From Natranaerobius thermophilus JW/NM-WN-LF (GTDB taxonomy: Bacteria > Bacillota > Natranaerobiia > Natranaerobiales > Natranaerobiaceae), in NCBI RefSeq assembly GCF_000020005.1, contig NC_010718.1, forward strand, positions 202,001 to 266,000: DNA of 64,000 nucleotides, read 5' to 3'. The notes beneath the pieces were generated by a model. The model searched no databases, was not told the origin of the DNA, and was given only the letters and a program-made list of their open reading frames with translations. The stretch's first letter is position 1; each line of letters opens with the position of its first letter. This document shows positions 31,365 to 39,989 of this stretch, one piece after another. A program made the position numbers and the translations under genes.

Positions 31365-31994
31365 ATGGCTCGTTACCAAGGCCCTGTATGTAGGTTATGT
31401 AGGCGAGAGGGCACCAAGTTATTTTTAAAAGGCGAAAGGTGCTATACTGATAAATGTGCAATAGATAAAAAGGCTTATGCACCAGGCCAGCACGGTCCTA
31501 CTAGAAGGAGCAAACAAAGTGAATACGGTATGCAGCTGAGAGAAAAGCAAAAAGCTCGTCGAATTTATGGAGTCCTTGAAAATCAATTTAGAAGATATTT
31601 CAGGGAAGCAGATAGGAAAAAAGGTATTACCGGACAAACTTTGTTAAGACTATTAGAAACCAGGTTAGATAATGTTGTTTATCGAATGGGTTTTGCAGCT
31701 AGTAGAGCGGAAGCAAGACAGTTTGTAAACCATGGTCATATTATGGTCAATGGCAAAAGAGTTAATGTAGCTTCTTATGAAGTTAAACCTGGTGATGAGG
31801 TAGTTGTTAGGGAAAAAAGTCGAGATATTCCAAGAGTACAAGAGCTAAAAGAGCTTGCTGAAGGTTATCGTGTGCCTGAATGGTTAGAGGCAGATCATGA
31901 AAACTTTACTGGTCGAGTAGTAAGGTATCCAGAACGAGAAGAAATAGACGTACCTGTGGAAGAGCATCTAATTGTTGAGCTTTATTCCCGTTAA
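31365..31994 (+). CDS. rpsD: 30S ribosomal protein S4 (zinc-type)
   Basis: A 209-residue S4, a primary 16S rRNA binder with an S4 domain at about residues 98-160. The N-terminus has four cysteines (CRLCRREG and GERCYTDKC) of the zinc-containing form. Its alpha-operon position is upstream of rpoA. ATG 31365 is at correct distance from AGGAGGTG. Confidence 0.98.
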   Translation: MARYQGPVCRLCRREGTKLFLKGERCYTDKCAIDKKAYAPGQHGPTRRSKQSEYGMQLREKQKARRIYGVLENQFRRYFREADRKKGITGQTLLRLLETRLDNVVYRMGFAASRAEARQFVNHGHIMVNGKRVNVASYEVKPGDEVVVREKSRDIPRVQELKELAEGYRVPEWLEADHENFTGRVVRYPEREEIDVPVEEHLIVELYSR

Positions 31995-32042
31995 TAAACC
32001 CTCAACTGGATAGTTGTAGTTTCAAACAAAGGAGGGTTAACT

Positions 32043-32990
32043 TTGATTGAAATAGAAAAACCTCAGATCGAATGTCATGAGATGAATGAAGAGAGCACTT
32101 ACGGAAAATTTGTGATAGAACCCTTAGAAAGAGGTTATGGCACAACACTAGGGAATTCATTGAGACGGATTTTATTATCCTCCCTACCTGGAGCTGCCGT
32201 TACTTCTGTTAAAATAGATGGTGTTCTACATGAATTTTCTTCAATCCCAGGAGTTGTGGAAGATACTACGGAAATTGTGTTAAATTTGAAAAGACTGGCA
32301 TTGAAAATTCACTCTGATGAAAATCAGGTGTTAACCTTAGAAAAAGAGGGTAAAGGTCCTGTGACTGCAGGTGATATTCAAGCCGGTTCCGATGTAGATG
32401 TAATTAATCCTGAACTTCATATAGCCACACTTTCTGAAGACACTAGACTTTATATGGAAATAACAGCTAAAAATGGAAGAGGATATGTGAGAGCAGAGAG
32501 AAACAAAGAACCAGAACAGCCTATTGGGTTGATTCCGGTGGATTCTGTGTTCACACCTGTAACTAAAGCCAACTTCTATGTAGATGATACAAGAGTGGGT
32601 CAAGTAACAGACTATGACCGTCTAACCTTAGAAGTTTGGACTGATGGAAGTTTAAAACCTGATGAAGCTGTTAGTATGTCAGCCAAGATAATGCAGGAAC
32701 ACTTAGACTTGTTTATTAATCTGACAGAAAAAGCTACTGATATGGAAGTTATGGTTGAAAAAGAAGAGGACAACAAAGAGAAAATCATGGAACTCAGTAT
32801 AGACGAACTCGATTTATCTGTCAGGTCATATAACTGTCTAAAACGAGCGGGCATCAATACTATAGGAGAACTGACACAAAAAACGCCCGAAGATATGATG
32901 AAAGTAAGGAATCTGGGTAAAAAATCACTAGAAGAAGTTAAGAATAAATTGACGGAGCTAGGCCTGTCATTGAAGGACTCTAAAGAGTAA
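32043..32990 (+). CDS. rpoA: DNA-directed RNA polymerase subunit alpha
   Basis: A 315-residue alpha subunit. The N-terminal domain (about 1-230) dimerizes and nucleates assembly with beta and beta' ([20 protein letters not shown]). An acidic linker (about 232-248) leads to the C-terminal DNA- and activator-binding domain with [20 protein letters not shown] and [18 protein letters not shown] start after AAAGGAGGG. Confidence 0.98.
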
Positions 32991-33003
32991 AGGAGGGGAG
33001 AAG

Positions 33004-33345
33004 ATGTCTTACAAAAAGCTAAAAAGAAATAAAGACCAGAGAAAAGCCCTCTTAAAAAACCTGACAACTGCTTTTCTGAGGGACGAAAAAATCGAAACTA
33101 CTGAAGCAAAAGCTAAAGAAGTCAGCAGGCTAGCAGAAAAAATGATTACACTTGCTAAGAAGAATACCCTGGCGTCTCGTAGGCAAGCACTCTCATATCT
33201 AACTGATGAAGATGTGGTAACAAAGTTATTTGAAAATATTGGTCCTAAGTTCCAAGAACGCCAGGGAGGCTATACGAGAGTTTTAAAAAAAGGGCCGCGC
33301 CAGGGTGATGGTGCTCCCATGGCTATACTGGAACTCGTTGAATAA
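33004..33345 (+). CDS. rplQ: 50S ribosomal protein L17
   Basis: A 113-residue L17, last gene of the alpha cluster. The N-terminal [20 protein letters not shown] helix region and the C-terminal [14 protein letters not shown] are typical. A terminator follows. Confidence 0.97.
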   Translation: MSYKKLKRNKDQRKALLKNLTTAFLRDEKIETTEAKAKEVSRLAEKMITLAKKNTLASRRQALSYLTDEDVVTKLFENIGPKFQERQGGYTRVLKKGPRQGDGAPMAILELVE

Positions 33346-33366
33346 TACTGTTGGTATAACAATTGG

Positions 33367-33415
33367 GGACAAGAAGTGGTAGGCCCTTAGGTGGGCCATC
33401 TTCCTGTCCTTTTTT
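33367..33415 (+). terminator. Intrinsic terminator after rplQ
   Basis: A long interrupted stem (GGACA and TGTCC, GAAG and CTTC, GGCCC and GGGCC around TTAGGT) is followed by a run of six T residues. It ends the S10-spc-alpha string and separates it from the ECF transporter genes. Confidence 0.8.
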
Positions 33416-33444
33416 ATGTGTTCCTCCAAAGGGGAGGGGATTAA

Positions 33445-34293
33445 ATGGAGAAAAAGGAAAAGGCCAAGCAACTTATAGAATTACAAAATGTCAAATTTAG
33501 TTATAGCCAGGATGATGATCCAGGCCAAGAAGCTTTAAAAGATATATCTCTAGGCATTTCTAGAGGAGAGTTTTTGGCTGTGATTGGAAAAAACGGTTCG
33601 GGTAAATCAACCCTGGCTAAACTATTGAATGGTTTGCTATTACCATCACAGGGACGCGTGTTGGTTGATAATTTGGATACAAGCATATCAGACCAAATTT
33701 GGCATATTAGACAAAAAGCCGGTATGGTCTTCCAAAACCCCGATAATCAAATAGTAGCTACAACAGTTGAAGAAGATGTTGCCTTCGGCTTAGAAAACTT
33801 AGGTGTCTCACCAGATTTGATGAAGGCTCGAATTGCAGAAGCACTCAAAATAGTAGGCATGGAGCAGTATCGTGATTATCCCCCACACTTATTGAGCGGT
33901 GGTCAGAAGCAAAGAGTAGCCATATCAGGAATCATTGCCATGCGTCCAGAAGTTCTAATTTTAGATGAACCTACAGCAATGCTAGATCCTAGAGGAAGAA
34001 ATGAAGTAGTAAAGACAGTTTTAAAATTAAATCAGGAAGAAAAAATTACTGTTGTTTATGTAACTCACTTTATGGAAGAAGTTGTAAAAGCAGATAGAGT
34101 GATTATTATGGATGAAGGGCAAATTAAGTACACAGGTACTCCTGAAGAGATTTTCAGTTTAGTCGATGAATTAAAAGAAACAGGACTTGAAGCCCCACAA
34201 ATTGTAGAACTTTGCCATGAACTGCGCAAAGAAGGGGTAGAAATCCCTAATAACGTTTTGACAGTGGAATCGCTGGTGAGGATGCTATGTTGA
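33445..34293 (+). CDS. ecfA1: ECF transporter ATPase EcfA1
   Basis: A 282-residue ABC ATPase of the shared energizing module for energy-coupling-factor vitamin/cofactor transporters. Walker A is GKNGSGKST (about residues 50-58), the Q-loop is FQNPDNQ, the signature LLSGGQKQR and Walker B VLILDEPT. It overlaps ecfA2 by seven bases. No substrate-binding S component is encoded nearby, consistent with the module serving several unlinked S components. Confidence 0.95.
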   Translation: MEKKEKAKQLIELQNVKFSYSQDDDPGQEALKDISLGISRGEFLAVIGKNGSGKSTLAKLLNGLLLPSQGRVLVDNLDTSISDQIWHIRQKAGMVFQNPDNQIVATTVEEDVAFGLENLGVSPDLMKARIAEALKIVGMEQYRDYPPHLLSGGQKQRVAISGIIAMRPEVLILDEPTAMLDPRGRNEVVKTVLKLNQEEKITVVYVTHFMEEVVKADRVIIMDEGQIKYTGTPEEIFSLVDELKETGLEAPQIVELCHELRKEGVEIPNNVLTVESLVRMLC

Positions 34294-35159
34294 TAAAAAC
34301 TGACAATTTAAGCTATGTTTATTCGCCAGGAACACCCATGGAACAAAAAGCCCTTCATGATATAAATTTGACCATTGAAAAAGGTGAATTTACTGGAATA
34401 ATTGGTCACACAGGTAGTGGGAAGTCTACCTTAATCCAGCATTTTAATGCTCTACTTTATCCAACTGCAGGTCGTGTTCTTATTGATGGTATAGATACCG
34501 CACAAAACAAAAATAAATTGAAAGATATCAGACAAAAAGTTGGCCTAGTTTTTCAATATCCTGAACATCAATTATTTGAAGAAACAGTTGCAGAAGACAT
34601 AGCTTTTGGTCCCAAAAATCTAAATCTATCAGAACAAGAAGTAGAAGAGCGAATTAAAAGTGCAATGGAGACTGTTGCTTTACCTTATGAAGAATTTAAG
34701 GACCGCTCTCCCTTTGAACTCAGCGGAGGACAAATGCGCAGGGTAGCTATTGCTGGCGTATTAGCCATGAGACCAGAAGTATTGATTATGGATGAACCAA
34801 CGGCAGGCCTTGACCCTCAAGGACGCAGAGCGATACTTGACCAAATTAGGTCTTTTCATAAAGAACTAGGTCTAACAATCATTTTAGTTACCCATAGTAT
34901 GGAAGATGTAGCACGCCTGGCTGAACGATTAATCGTAATGCATCAAGGTAAGATCCATCTTGATAATTCACCAGGTGAAATATTCATGAAGGCAGATACT
35001 TTAGAAAGTTTGGGACTAGGAGTGCCTGAAGTTACTAGTTTAATGCAAACGTTACAAAAACAAGGTTACAAAGTTCCGGCAGACGTATTTACTCTAGAAA
35101 GGGCTAAACAGGAACTGCTGCCTTTGCTGCAAAGAAAGTGGGATGATGGCGATGTTTAA
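34287..35159 (+). CDS. ecfA2: ECF transporter ATPase EcfA2
   Basis: A 290-residue ABC ATPase, the second member of the ECF pair, with GHTGSGKST, FQYPEHQLFEETVAEDIAFG, ELSGGQMRR and LIMDEPTAGLDP. It forms a heterodimer with EcfA1 at the cytoplasmic face of EcfT. The end overlaps ecfT by 17 bases. Confidence 0.95.
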   Translation: MLIKTDNLSYVYSPGTPMEQKALHDINLTIEKGEFTGIIGHTGSGKSTLIQHFNALLYPTAGRVLIDGIDTAQNKNKLKDIRQKVGLVFQYPEHQLFEETVAEDIAFGPKNLNLSEQEVEERIKSAMETVALPYEEFKDRSPFELSGGQMRRVAIAGVLAMRPEVLIMDEPTAGLDPQGRRAILDQIRSFHKELGLTIILVTHSMEDVARLAERLIVMHQGKIHLDNSPGEIFMKADTLESLGLGVPEVTSLMQTLQKQGYKVPADVFTLERAKQELLPLLQRKWDDGDV

Positions 35160-35949
35160 AGGAGTAACTATTGGCCAATATCTTCCAGGAGAGTCCTTGT
35201 TACACAAATTGGATCCCAGGGTCAAAATAATCCTGATCATCTTTTTTATTGCTGGTTTATTTTTAGTAAATACCTTTGTGGGATATGGTGTAATGGGTGC
35301 ATTCGTGCTGACAACAATTTTTGGTAATGGTTTGCCCATTAAGCTGATTTTGAAAGGACTTAGACCAATATTTTTCATCATTACATTTACCTTTATTCTG
35401 CACTCTTTAATGACTACGGGCGGGGATGTTTTATTTAGTATAGCTTTTCTAACAGTCGAAAGTGAAGGTGTTTATACTGGAGCTTTTATGGCTGTGAGAC
35501 TAGTACTTTTAGTTTTAACCACGTCGCTACTGACATTAACTACATCTCCAATAGCTTTGACAGATGCCATTGAGCACCTATTATCACCATTTAAAAAAAT
35601 CGGGGTACCGGCTCATGAACTCGCCATGATGATGACTATTGCATTGAGATTTATCCCCACTTTGATGGAAGAAACAGATAAAATAATGAAAGCACAAAAA
35701 GCTCGGGGCGCTGATTTTGAATCGGGTAGTCTATGGGATAGGGCCAAAAATCTAGTCCCATTACTAGTTCCTTTATTTATTAGTGCTTTTAAAAGGGCGG
35801 ATGAACTGGCACTAGCCATGGAATCACGTTGTTACCGTGGAGGAGAAGGTAGAACCAGGTTTAAGCAATTACAGACGCAAATTAGAGATTATTTCGCCAT
35901 AATTATCCTGGTAACTTTAATGGCCTTTATTCTGTATTCAGGAATTTGA
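35143..35949 (+). CDS. ecfT: ECF transporter transmembrane protein EcfT
   Basis: A 268-residue membrane protein with about five to six hydrophobic segments and the two cytoplasmic coupling motifs KARGAD (about residue 185) and ESRCYRG (about residue 228), whose Ala-Arg-Gly type sequences dock into the ATPases. Start may be 35143, 35146 or 35152. The ecfA1-ecfA2-ecfT-truA order after rplQ is common in Firmicutes. Confidence 0.95.
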   Translation: MMAMFKGVTIGQYLPGESLLHKLDPRVKIILIIFFIAGLFLVNTFVGYGVMGAFVLTTIFGNGLPIKLILKGLRPIFFIITFTFILHSLMTTGGDVLFSIAFLTVESEGVYTGAFMAVRLVLLVLTTSLLTLTTSPIALTDAIEHLLSPFKKIGVPAHELAMMMTIALRFIPTLMEETDKIMKAQKARGADFESGSLWDRAKNLVPLLVPLFISAFKRADELALAMESRCYRGGEGRTRFKQLQTQIRDYFAIIILVTLMAFILYSGI

Positions 35950-35961
35950 TGGGGTGATTCA

Positions 35962-36723
35962 GTGGACAACATTAAGCTTACAATTGCCTATGATGGGTCA
36001 AATTATCATGGATATCAATTACAAGAAAATGCAGTTACTGTTCAAGAAAAGCTAGAAAAGGCCTTAAATACAGTTTATTATCCATATAAAATAACCCCTT
36101 ACAGTGCTTCGAGAACTGATTCGGGAGTACATGCAAAAGGACAGGTAGCCAATTTCTTCGCTCCTAAACAGATCCCAATTCACAAAATTCCTTTAGCTTT
36201 AAATACTAACTTACCCAATGACATTGCTATTATTAATGCTGAGGTAGTGGGTTCTAATTTTCGAGCTCGTAGAGATGCTATCAAAAAAGAATATCGTTAT
36301 TATGTTTACCATGCACCTTATATGGACCCTTTTTGGAGAAATTATGCTTTACATTATCGGGAACAAAATTTGGATTACACAAAACTTCAACAGGCGGCAA
36401 ATGACTTTATAGGGAAGCATGATTTTTCCCCCTTTAGAGCTATTCAAGGATCAAACCCATCGATTGACCCTGTGAAAGAAATTTATGAATTTGATATCGA
36501 TGTAAATGCCGGGGAAGATGGTAATTTGATAATTTTTAAAGTAATCGGAAATGCCTTTTTATATAAAATGGTGAGAATACTAGTAGGTACTTTACTACAA
36601 ATTGGTAATGGAAAACTAGAGATCAATGCAGTCAAAAAGGCACTCCAGACGGGAGACCGTTTGTTTGTAGGGCCAACTGCCAGTCCTCAGGGACTGGTAT
36701 TACAGCAAATTTGGTATCCTTGA
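35962..36723 (+). CDS. truA: tRNA pseudouridine(38-40) synthase
   Basis: A 253-residue TruA that isomerizes uridines 38-40 in the tRNA anticodon arm. The catalytic aspartate lies in [11 protein letters not shown] (about residue 55). GTG start after GGGGTGAT. A 108-nt spacer to rplM may hold a leader RNA. Confidence 0.97.
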
Positions 36724-36739
36724 CATTGTAAGCTGGTTT

Positions 36740-36815
36740 GTAATAAAATACATGCATGGATTTATGTGTATAAGCCCCGGAAATACATGATTTAAGGATT
36801 TGAGATTTTTATATG
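36740..36815 (+). promoter_or_regulatory. Possible L13 leader before rplM
   Basis: The segment around TTATGTGTATAAGCCCCGG and GAAATACATG can fold into a short stem (TGTAT/ATACA) with a conserved-looking GCCCCGGAAA loop, in the place where Firmicutes often have an L13 autoregulatory leader. I cannot confirm the family from memory. Confidence 0.3.
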
Positions 36816-36831
36816 AGGAGGGAAAAAGACA

Positions 36832-37263
36832 ATGCGTACCACATATATGGCTAAACCTCACGAAGTCGAAAGAAAATGGTATACTATAGACGCTACTAAC
36901 AAGCCTTTGGGGAGACTAGCCAGTGAAATAGCTGAAATTTTACGCGGTAAGCACAAACCGACCTTTACTCCCCACGTAGATACAGGGGATTACGTGATTG
37001 TATTGAATGCTGAAAAGGTACTGTTAACTGGTAAAAAACGAACTCAAAAGCATCATTACCGTCACTCTGGTTATCCAGGGGGACTGAAAGCGATAAATTA
37101 TGAAACCCTGTTAAACACCAAACCCGAAAAAGCTATTGAGCTTGCTGTAAAAGGTATGCTTCCTAAGAATCGATTAGGAAGAAAAATGATTAAGAAATTA
37201 AAAGTTTACGCAGGGGATGAACATCCTCATCAGGCACAGCAGCCTGAACCTTGGGAAGGGTAA
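36832..37263 (+). CDS. rplM: 50S ribosomal protein L13
   Basis: A 143-residue L13, an early 50S assembly protein. It begins [20 protein letters not shown] and has [20 protein letters not shown] and [12 protein letters not shown]. Paired with rpsI, as in nearly all bacteria. Confidence 0.98.
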   Translation: MRTTYMAKPHEVERKWYTIDATNKPLGRLASEIAEILRGKHKPTFTPHVDTGDYVIVLNAEKVLLTGKKRTQKHHYRHSGYPGGLKAINYETLLNTKPEKAIELAVKGMLPKNRLGRKMIKKLKVYAGDEHPHQAQQPEPWEG

Positions 37264-37328
37264 ATTAAACTTACTTTAAAAATAACGAGCTTGTTCTATT
37301 TAAGAAAAAGCTTACAGAAGGGAGGCTA

Positions 37329-37727
37329 ATGGCAGTGGCTAAAGTACAATACTTTGGTACCGGGAGACGAAAAACTTCCGTGGCAAGAGTGAGATTAGTG
37401 CCTGGGAACGGGAAAATTGTAGTTAACAATAAAGCGATGGACGATTATTTTGGACTGGAAACTCTAAAAGCAATAATTAAGCAGCCTCTTCAGACCGTAG
37501 AAATGGAAGATAAATTTGATGTACTTGTCAATGTTCGCGGTGGTGGACATTCAGGCCAAGCTGAAGCTATCAGACATGGAATTGCAAGGGCATTAGTTAA
37601 AGCTGACGGAGAATTACGTCCGGTACTGAAAAAAGAAGGCTATCTAACAAGAGATCCTCGAATGAAGGAGAGGAAGAAATACGGACTTAGAAAAGCCCGT
37701 AGAGCGCCTCAATTCTCCAAGAGGTAA
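37329..37727 (+). CDS. rpsI: 30S ribosomal protein S9
   Basis: A 132-residue S9 whose basic C-terminal tail ([10 protein letters not shown]) reaches the P-site tRNA anticodon. The [14 protein letters not shown] start region is conserved. It is followed by a bidirectional terminator shared with the convergent chrA genes. Confidence 0.98.
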   Translation: MAVAKVQYFGTGRRKTSVARVRLVPGNGKIVVNNKAMDDYFGLETLKAIIKQPLQTVEMEDKFDVLVNVRGGGHSGQAEAIRHGIARALVKADGELRPVLKKEGYLTRDPRMKERKKYGLRKARRAPQFSKR

Positions 37728-37763
37728 CTCCTTGCCATATATTTATGTCATATATATAATAAT

Positions 37764-37793
37764 AAAACCTCCAAATTCTTTGGAGGTTTTATT
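37764..37793. terminator. Bidirectional terminator between rpsI and chrA
   Basis: A perfect 12-bp stem (AAAACCTCCAAA and TTTGGAGGTTTT, 37764-37790) with a TTC loop is flanked by A-rich and T-rich tails, so it can end rpsI transcripts on the plus strand and chrA transcripts on the minus strand. Confidence 0.9.
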
Positions 37794-37827
37794 TATTGAT
37801 TCAGTTTTCTTTATTGGATATCTATCC

Positions 37828-38346
37828 TTAATATAGTATTAGTCCTAAAACTCCCGAAACTAGGATCATTAATATTGGATGGGGTTGTTTAACTATCATG
37901 ATAATTAAAACAAGAACTGCTATAAATAAACCTTTCAGATCTACCACAGCCGATTGCGCAATTACGATTCCGGCAGATAGAATAAGACCTATTACTGCTG
38001 GTCTGACTCCTGCAAAAAAATTTTTTATCTGCACTTTGTGATAGTATTTTTGTAAGAATTTAGCCGATATAAGTATTAAAATAATCGAAGGGGTGATAAC
38101 ACCCAATGTAGAAACAACAGCTCCCCAAAAACCAGCTACTTGAAAACCTACAAAGGTAGCCGAATTAATTGCAATAGGTCCTGGAGTCATTTCAGCAATG
38201 GCGATAACATCCAGAAATACAGTTTCCGAAAGCCACCCTTTAGTATTAATGATCTCTTCCCTAATCAGGGGAATCATCACATAGCCTCCACCAAAGCTGA
38301 ATAATCCAATTTTAACAAAAGTTATAAAAAGATCTAAGAGAAGCAT
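37828..38346 (-). CDS. chrA: Chromate transporter family protein, half-size (second subunit)
   Basis: A 172-residue membrane protein with about five to six hydrophobic segments and the CHR motif FVKIGLFSFGGGYVMIPLI near the N-terminus plus AIAEMTPGPIAINSATFVG. Half-length CHR proteins occur as adjacent pairs that together make the equivalent of a full ChrA. Activity toward chromate is known for some family members only. It overlaps the upstream half by one base. Confidence 0.9.
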   Translation of the reverse strand: MLLLDLFITFVKIGLFSFGGGYVMIPLIREEIINTKGWLSETVFLDVIAIAEMTPGPIAINSATFVGFQVAGFWGAVVSTLGVITPSIILILISAKFLQKYYHKVQIKNFFAGVRPAVIGLILSAGIVIAQSAVVDLKGLFIAVLVLIIMIVKQPHPILMILVSGVLGLILY

Positions 38347-38900
38347 TAACTCTCTCCTTTACGATATACTAGTACCCCTATCAATCCAAATGATAAAATT
38401 AATATAATTGGATGCACTCCAAGTAAAGCTAAACCAAGGGCTAAAATAAAGATGGGAATAGCAACTTTATTTTTTGCTAACAGTGGTTTCCCAATTTTAT
38501 ATACAGCTGCAATTATTAATCCTACAACACCTGGCCGAATTCCTTGAAAAACCCTTTCGACTACATGATGGTCTTGCCATCTAAACAAAAAACTTACTAT
38601 TGTTAAGATGATCAAAAAAGAAGGTAATATTACTCCTAGAAGTGAAGAAATAGCACCTTTATATCCTCTGATATTATAACCGATATAGATTGCTGTATTA
38701 ACAGCCAGAGCTCCAGGTATAGACTGAGTAATCGCTATAGTGTTTAAAAATTCTTGTTCATCAAGCCATGAATTTTTTTCAACAATTTCTCTTTTGATTA
38801 AAGGGAGCATAGCATAACCTCCACCAAAGGTGAAAGCACCCAAACGAAAAAAAACTAAAAATAATTTTAAATATATGTTATTAACAGAGAAAGGTATCAT
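38346..38900 (-). CDS. chrA: Chromate transporter family protein, half-size (first subunit)
   Basis: A 184-residue partner with the same CHR signature, LGAFTFGGGYAMLPLIKREIV and TQSIPGALAVNTAIYIGYN. ATG 38900 is preferred because the 15-nt longer GTG start at 38915 sits in the likely ribosome binding region. It is transcribed before the other half and away from cwlD. The real substrate cannot be told from sequence. Confidence 0.88.
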   Translation of the reverse strand: MIPFSVNNIYLKLFLVFFRLGAFTFGGGYAMLPLIKREIVEKNSWLDEQEFLNTIAITQSIPGALAVNTAIYIGYNIRGYKGAISSLLGVILPSFLIILTIVSFLFRWQDHHVVERVFQGIRPGVVGLIIAAVYKIGKPLLAKNKVAIPIFILALGLALLGVHPIILILSFGLIGVLVYRKGES

Positions 38901-38931
38901 ATAGATTAACACCACTCTTCAGATCTACGTT

Positions 38932-38973
38932 AAATTGAATCATTGCATTTAAAAATTGAGTCATTGCATCTAA
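38932..38973. repeat. Tandem 21-bp direct repeat in the chrA-cwlD intergenic region
   Basis: Two adjacent copies (38932-38952 and 38953-38973) share 19 of 21 bases, consensus AAATTGARTCATTGCATYTAA. The exact two-helical-turn period and the position between divergent genes suggest an operator. Confidence 0.6.
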
Positions 38974-39042
38974 CTGATACAAGTTATTAAAAAACAAATA
39001 TTTACCTTATCAGTATAAGATAAAAACAACTAATTCACAAGT

Positions 39043-39071
39043 AAACAGTAATATCAATAAACAGTGATATC
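39043..39071. repeat. 16-bp period direct repeat before cwlD
   Basis: AAACAGTAATATC (39043-39055) and AAACAGTGATATC (39059-39071) differ at one base. They lie 42-70 bases before the cwlD start. Confidence 0.45.
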
Positions 39072-39112
39072 TCCTCCGGCTGTACATATATATAAGCTAG
39101 GGGGACTAAGAT

Positions 39113-39916
39113 TTGATTCTTATAATGGATAAGAATAAACTTGTCAAATATGTGAAATATTCAGCTATAATTTGTTTGTTAATATTAACGGCGATAATTG
39201 GATTTAAATTTCTGAACTCCAGAACAGAAGTTCAACATGGTAAGGAAATTAATATATCTACTGATGACTATACCGAACCCTTTGAAACTATCGAAAATGT
39301 AGAATTACCTTTACAGGGATTAGTGATTGGAGTGGATCCCGGCCATGGAAGCTATGATCCGGGTTTTTTTACTGAGGGAGTGAGAGAAAGTGATATTGTC
39401 CTGGATATTTCATTAAAATTAAGAAGGCTCTTAGAACAAGGCGGAGCAGAAGTTGTTATGACTAGGGAAACTGATGAATTAATGGTGGAAAATGATAATG
39501 GAACCCAAAGAGAAGAACTTAGAAAAAGGTCTAAATTATTTTTAAACCAGGATGTAGATTTATATGTAAGTATTCATGGTAATACTGTAGCTAGTCCTAT
39601 TTGGAGGGGAGCGCAAACTTTTTTCTATCCAGAAGAAACAGAAGAAGCAGAAGAAAACGATAATAAATGTAAAAATTTTAATTTGGCTATTTGCATTCAA
39701 GATGAACTGCAGCGTGTATTAGCCAATACAGACAGACCTGTACGAATAGGTAACTATTACATTTTGCGAGAATTATCAAAACCGGGAGTCTTGGTAGAAG
39801 TTGGATTCTTATCTAACCCCCACGAGAGGAAATTACTCCAGGATGAAGAATACCAGGAGTTGATTGCCTGGTCCATATATCTCGGTATTATTAAATATCA
39901 TCATACAGATATGTAA
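39113..39916 (+). CDS. cwlD: N-acetylmuramoyl-L-alanine amidase, CwlD-like
   Basis: A 267-residue amidase_3 protein. An N-terminal signal anchor (about residues 15-32) precedes a zinc-dependent domain with DPGHGSYDPGF (His), the GVRESDIVLDISL glutamate, SIHGN (His) and LVEVGFLSNPHE (catalytic Glu). CwlD removes peptide side chains from muramic acid during muramic-lactam formation in spore cortex, and its position after rpsI matches Bacillus. TTG 39113 has proper spacing from GGGGG; ATG 39125 is too far. This suggests a spore former. Confidence 0.88.
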   Translation: MILIMDKNKLVKYVKYSAIICLLILTAIIGFKFLNSRTEVQHGKEINISTDDYTEPFETIENVELPLQGLVIGVDPGHGSYDPGFFTEGVRESDIVLDISLKLRRLLEQGGAEVVMTRETDELMVENDNGTQREELRKRSKLFLNQDVDLYVSIHGNTVASPIWRGAQTFFYPEETEEAEENDNKCKNFNLAICIQDELQRVLANTDRPVRIGNYYILRELSKPGVLVEVGFLSNPHERKLLQDEEYQELIAWSIYLGIIKYHHTDM

Positions 39917-39953
39917 GGGCTGTACCCAACAACTAGGGTACAGCCCAATTTTT
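39917..39953 (+). terminator. Intrinsic terminator after cwlD
   Basis: A perfect 11-bp stem, GGGCTGTACCC (39917-39927) and GGGTACAGCCC (39936-39946), is followed by AATTTTT. Confidence 0.88.
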
Positions 39954-39989
39954 AAGTAATATTTTGTTACTCACAATTTTTATCACATC

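Noticed and set aside
37828-38900. Single chrA gene broken by a frameshift
   Set aside because: Each half has its own start, conserved CHR motif and normal half-size length, and the one-base overlap is common in operons. Paired half-size CHR proteins are a known arrangement.
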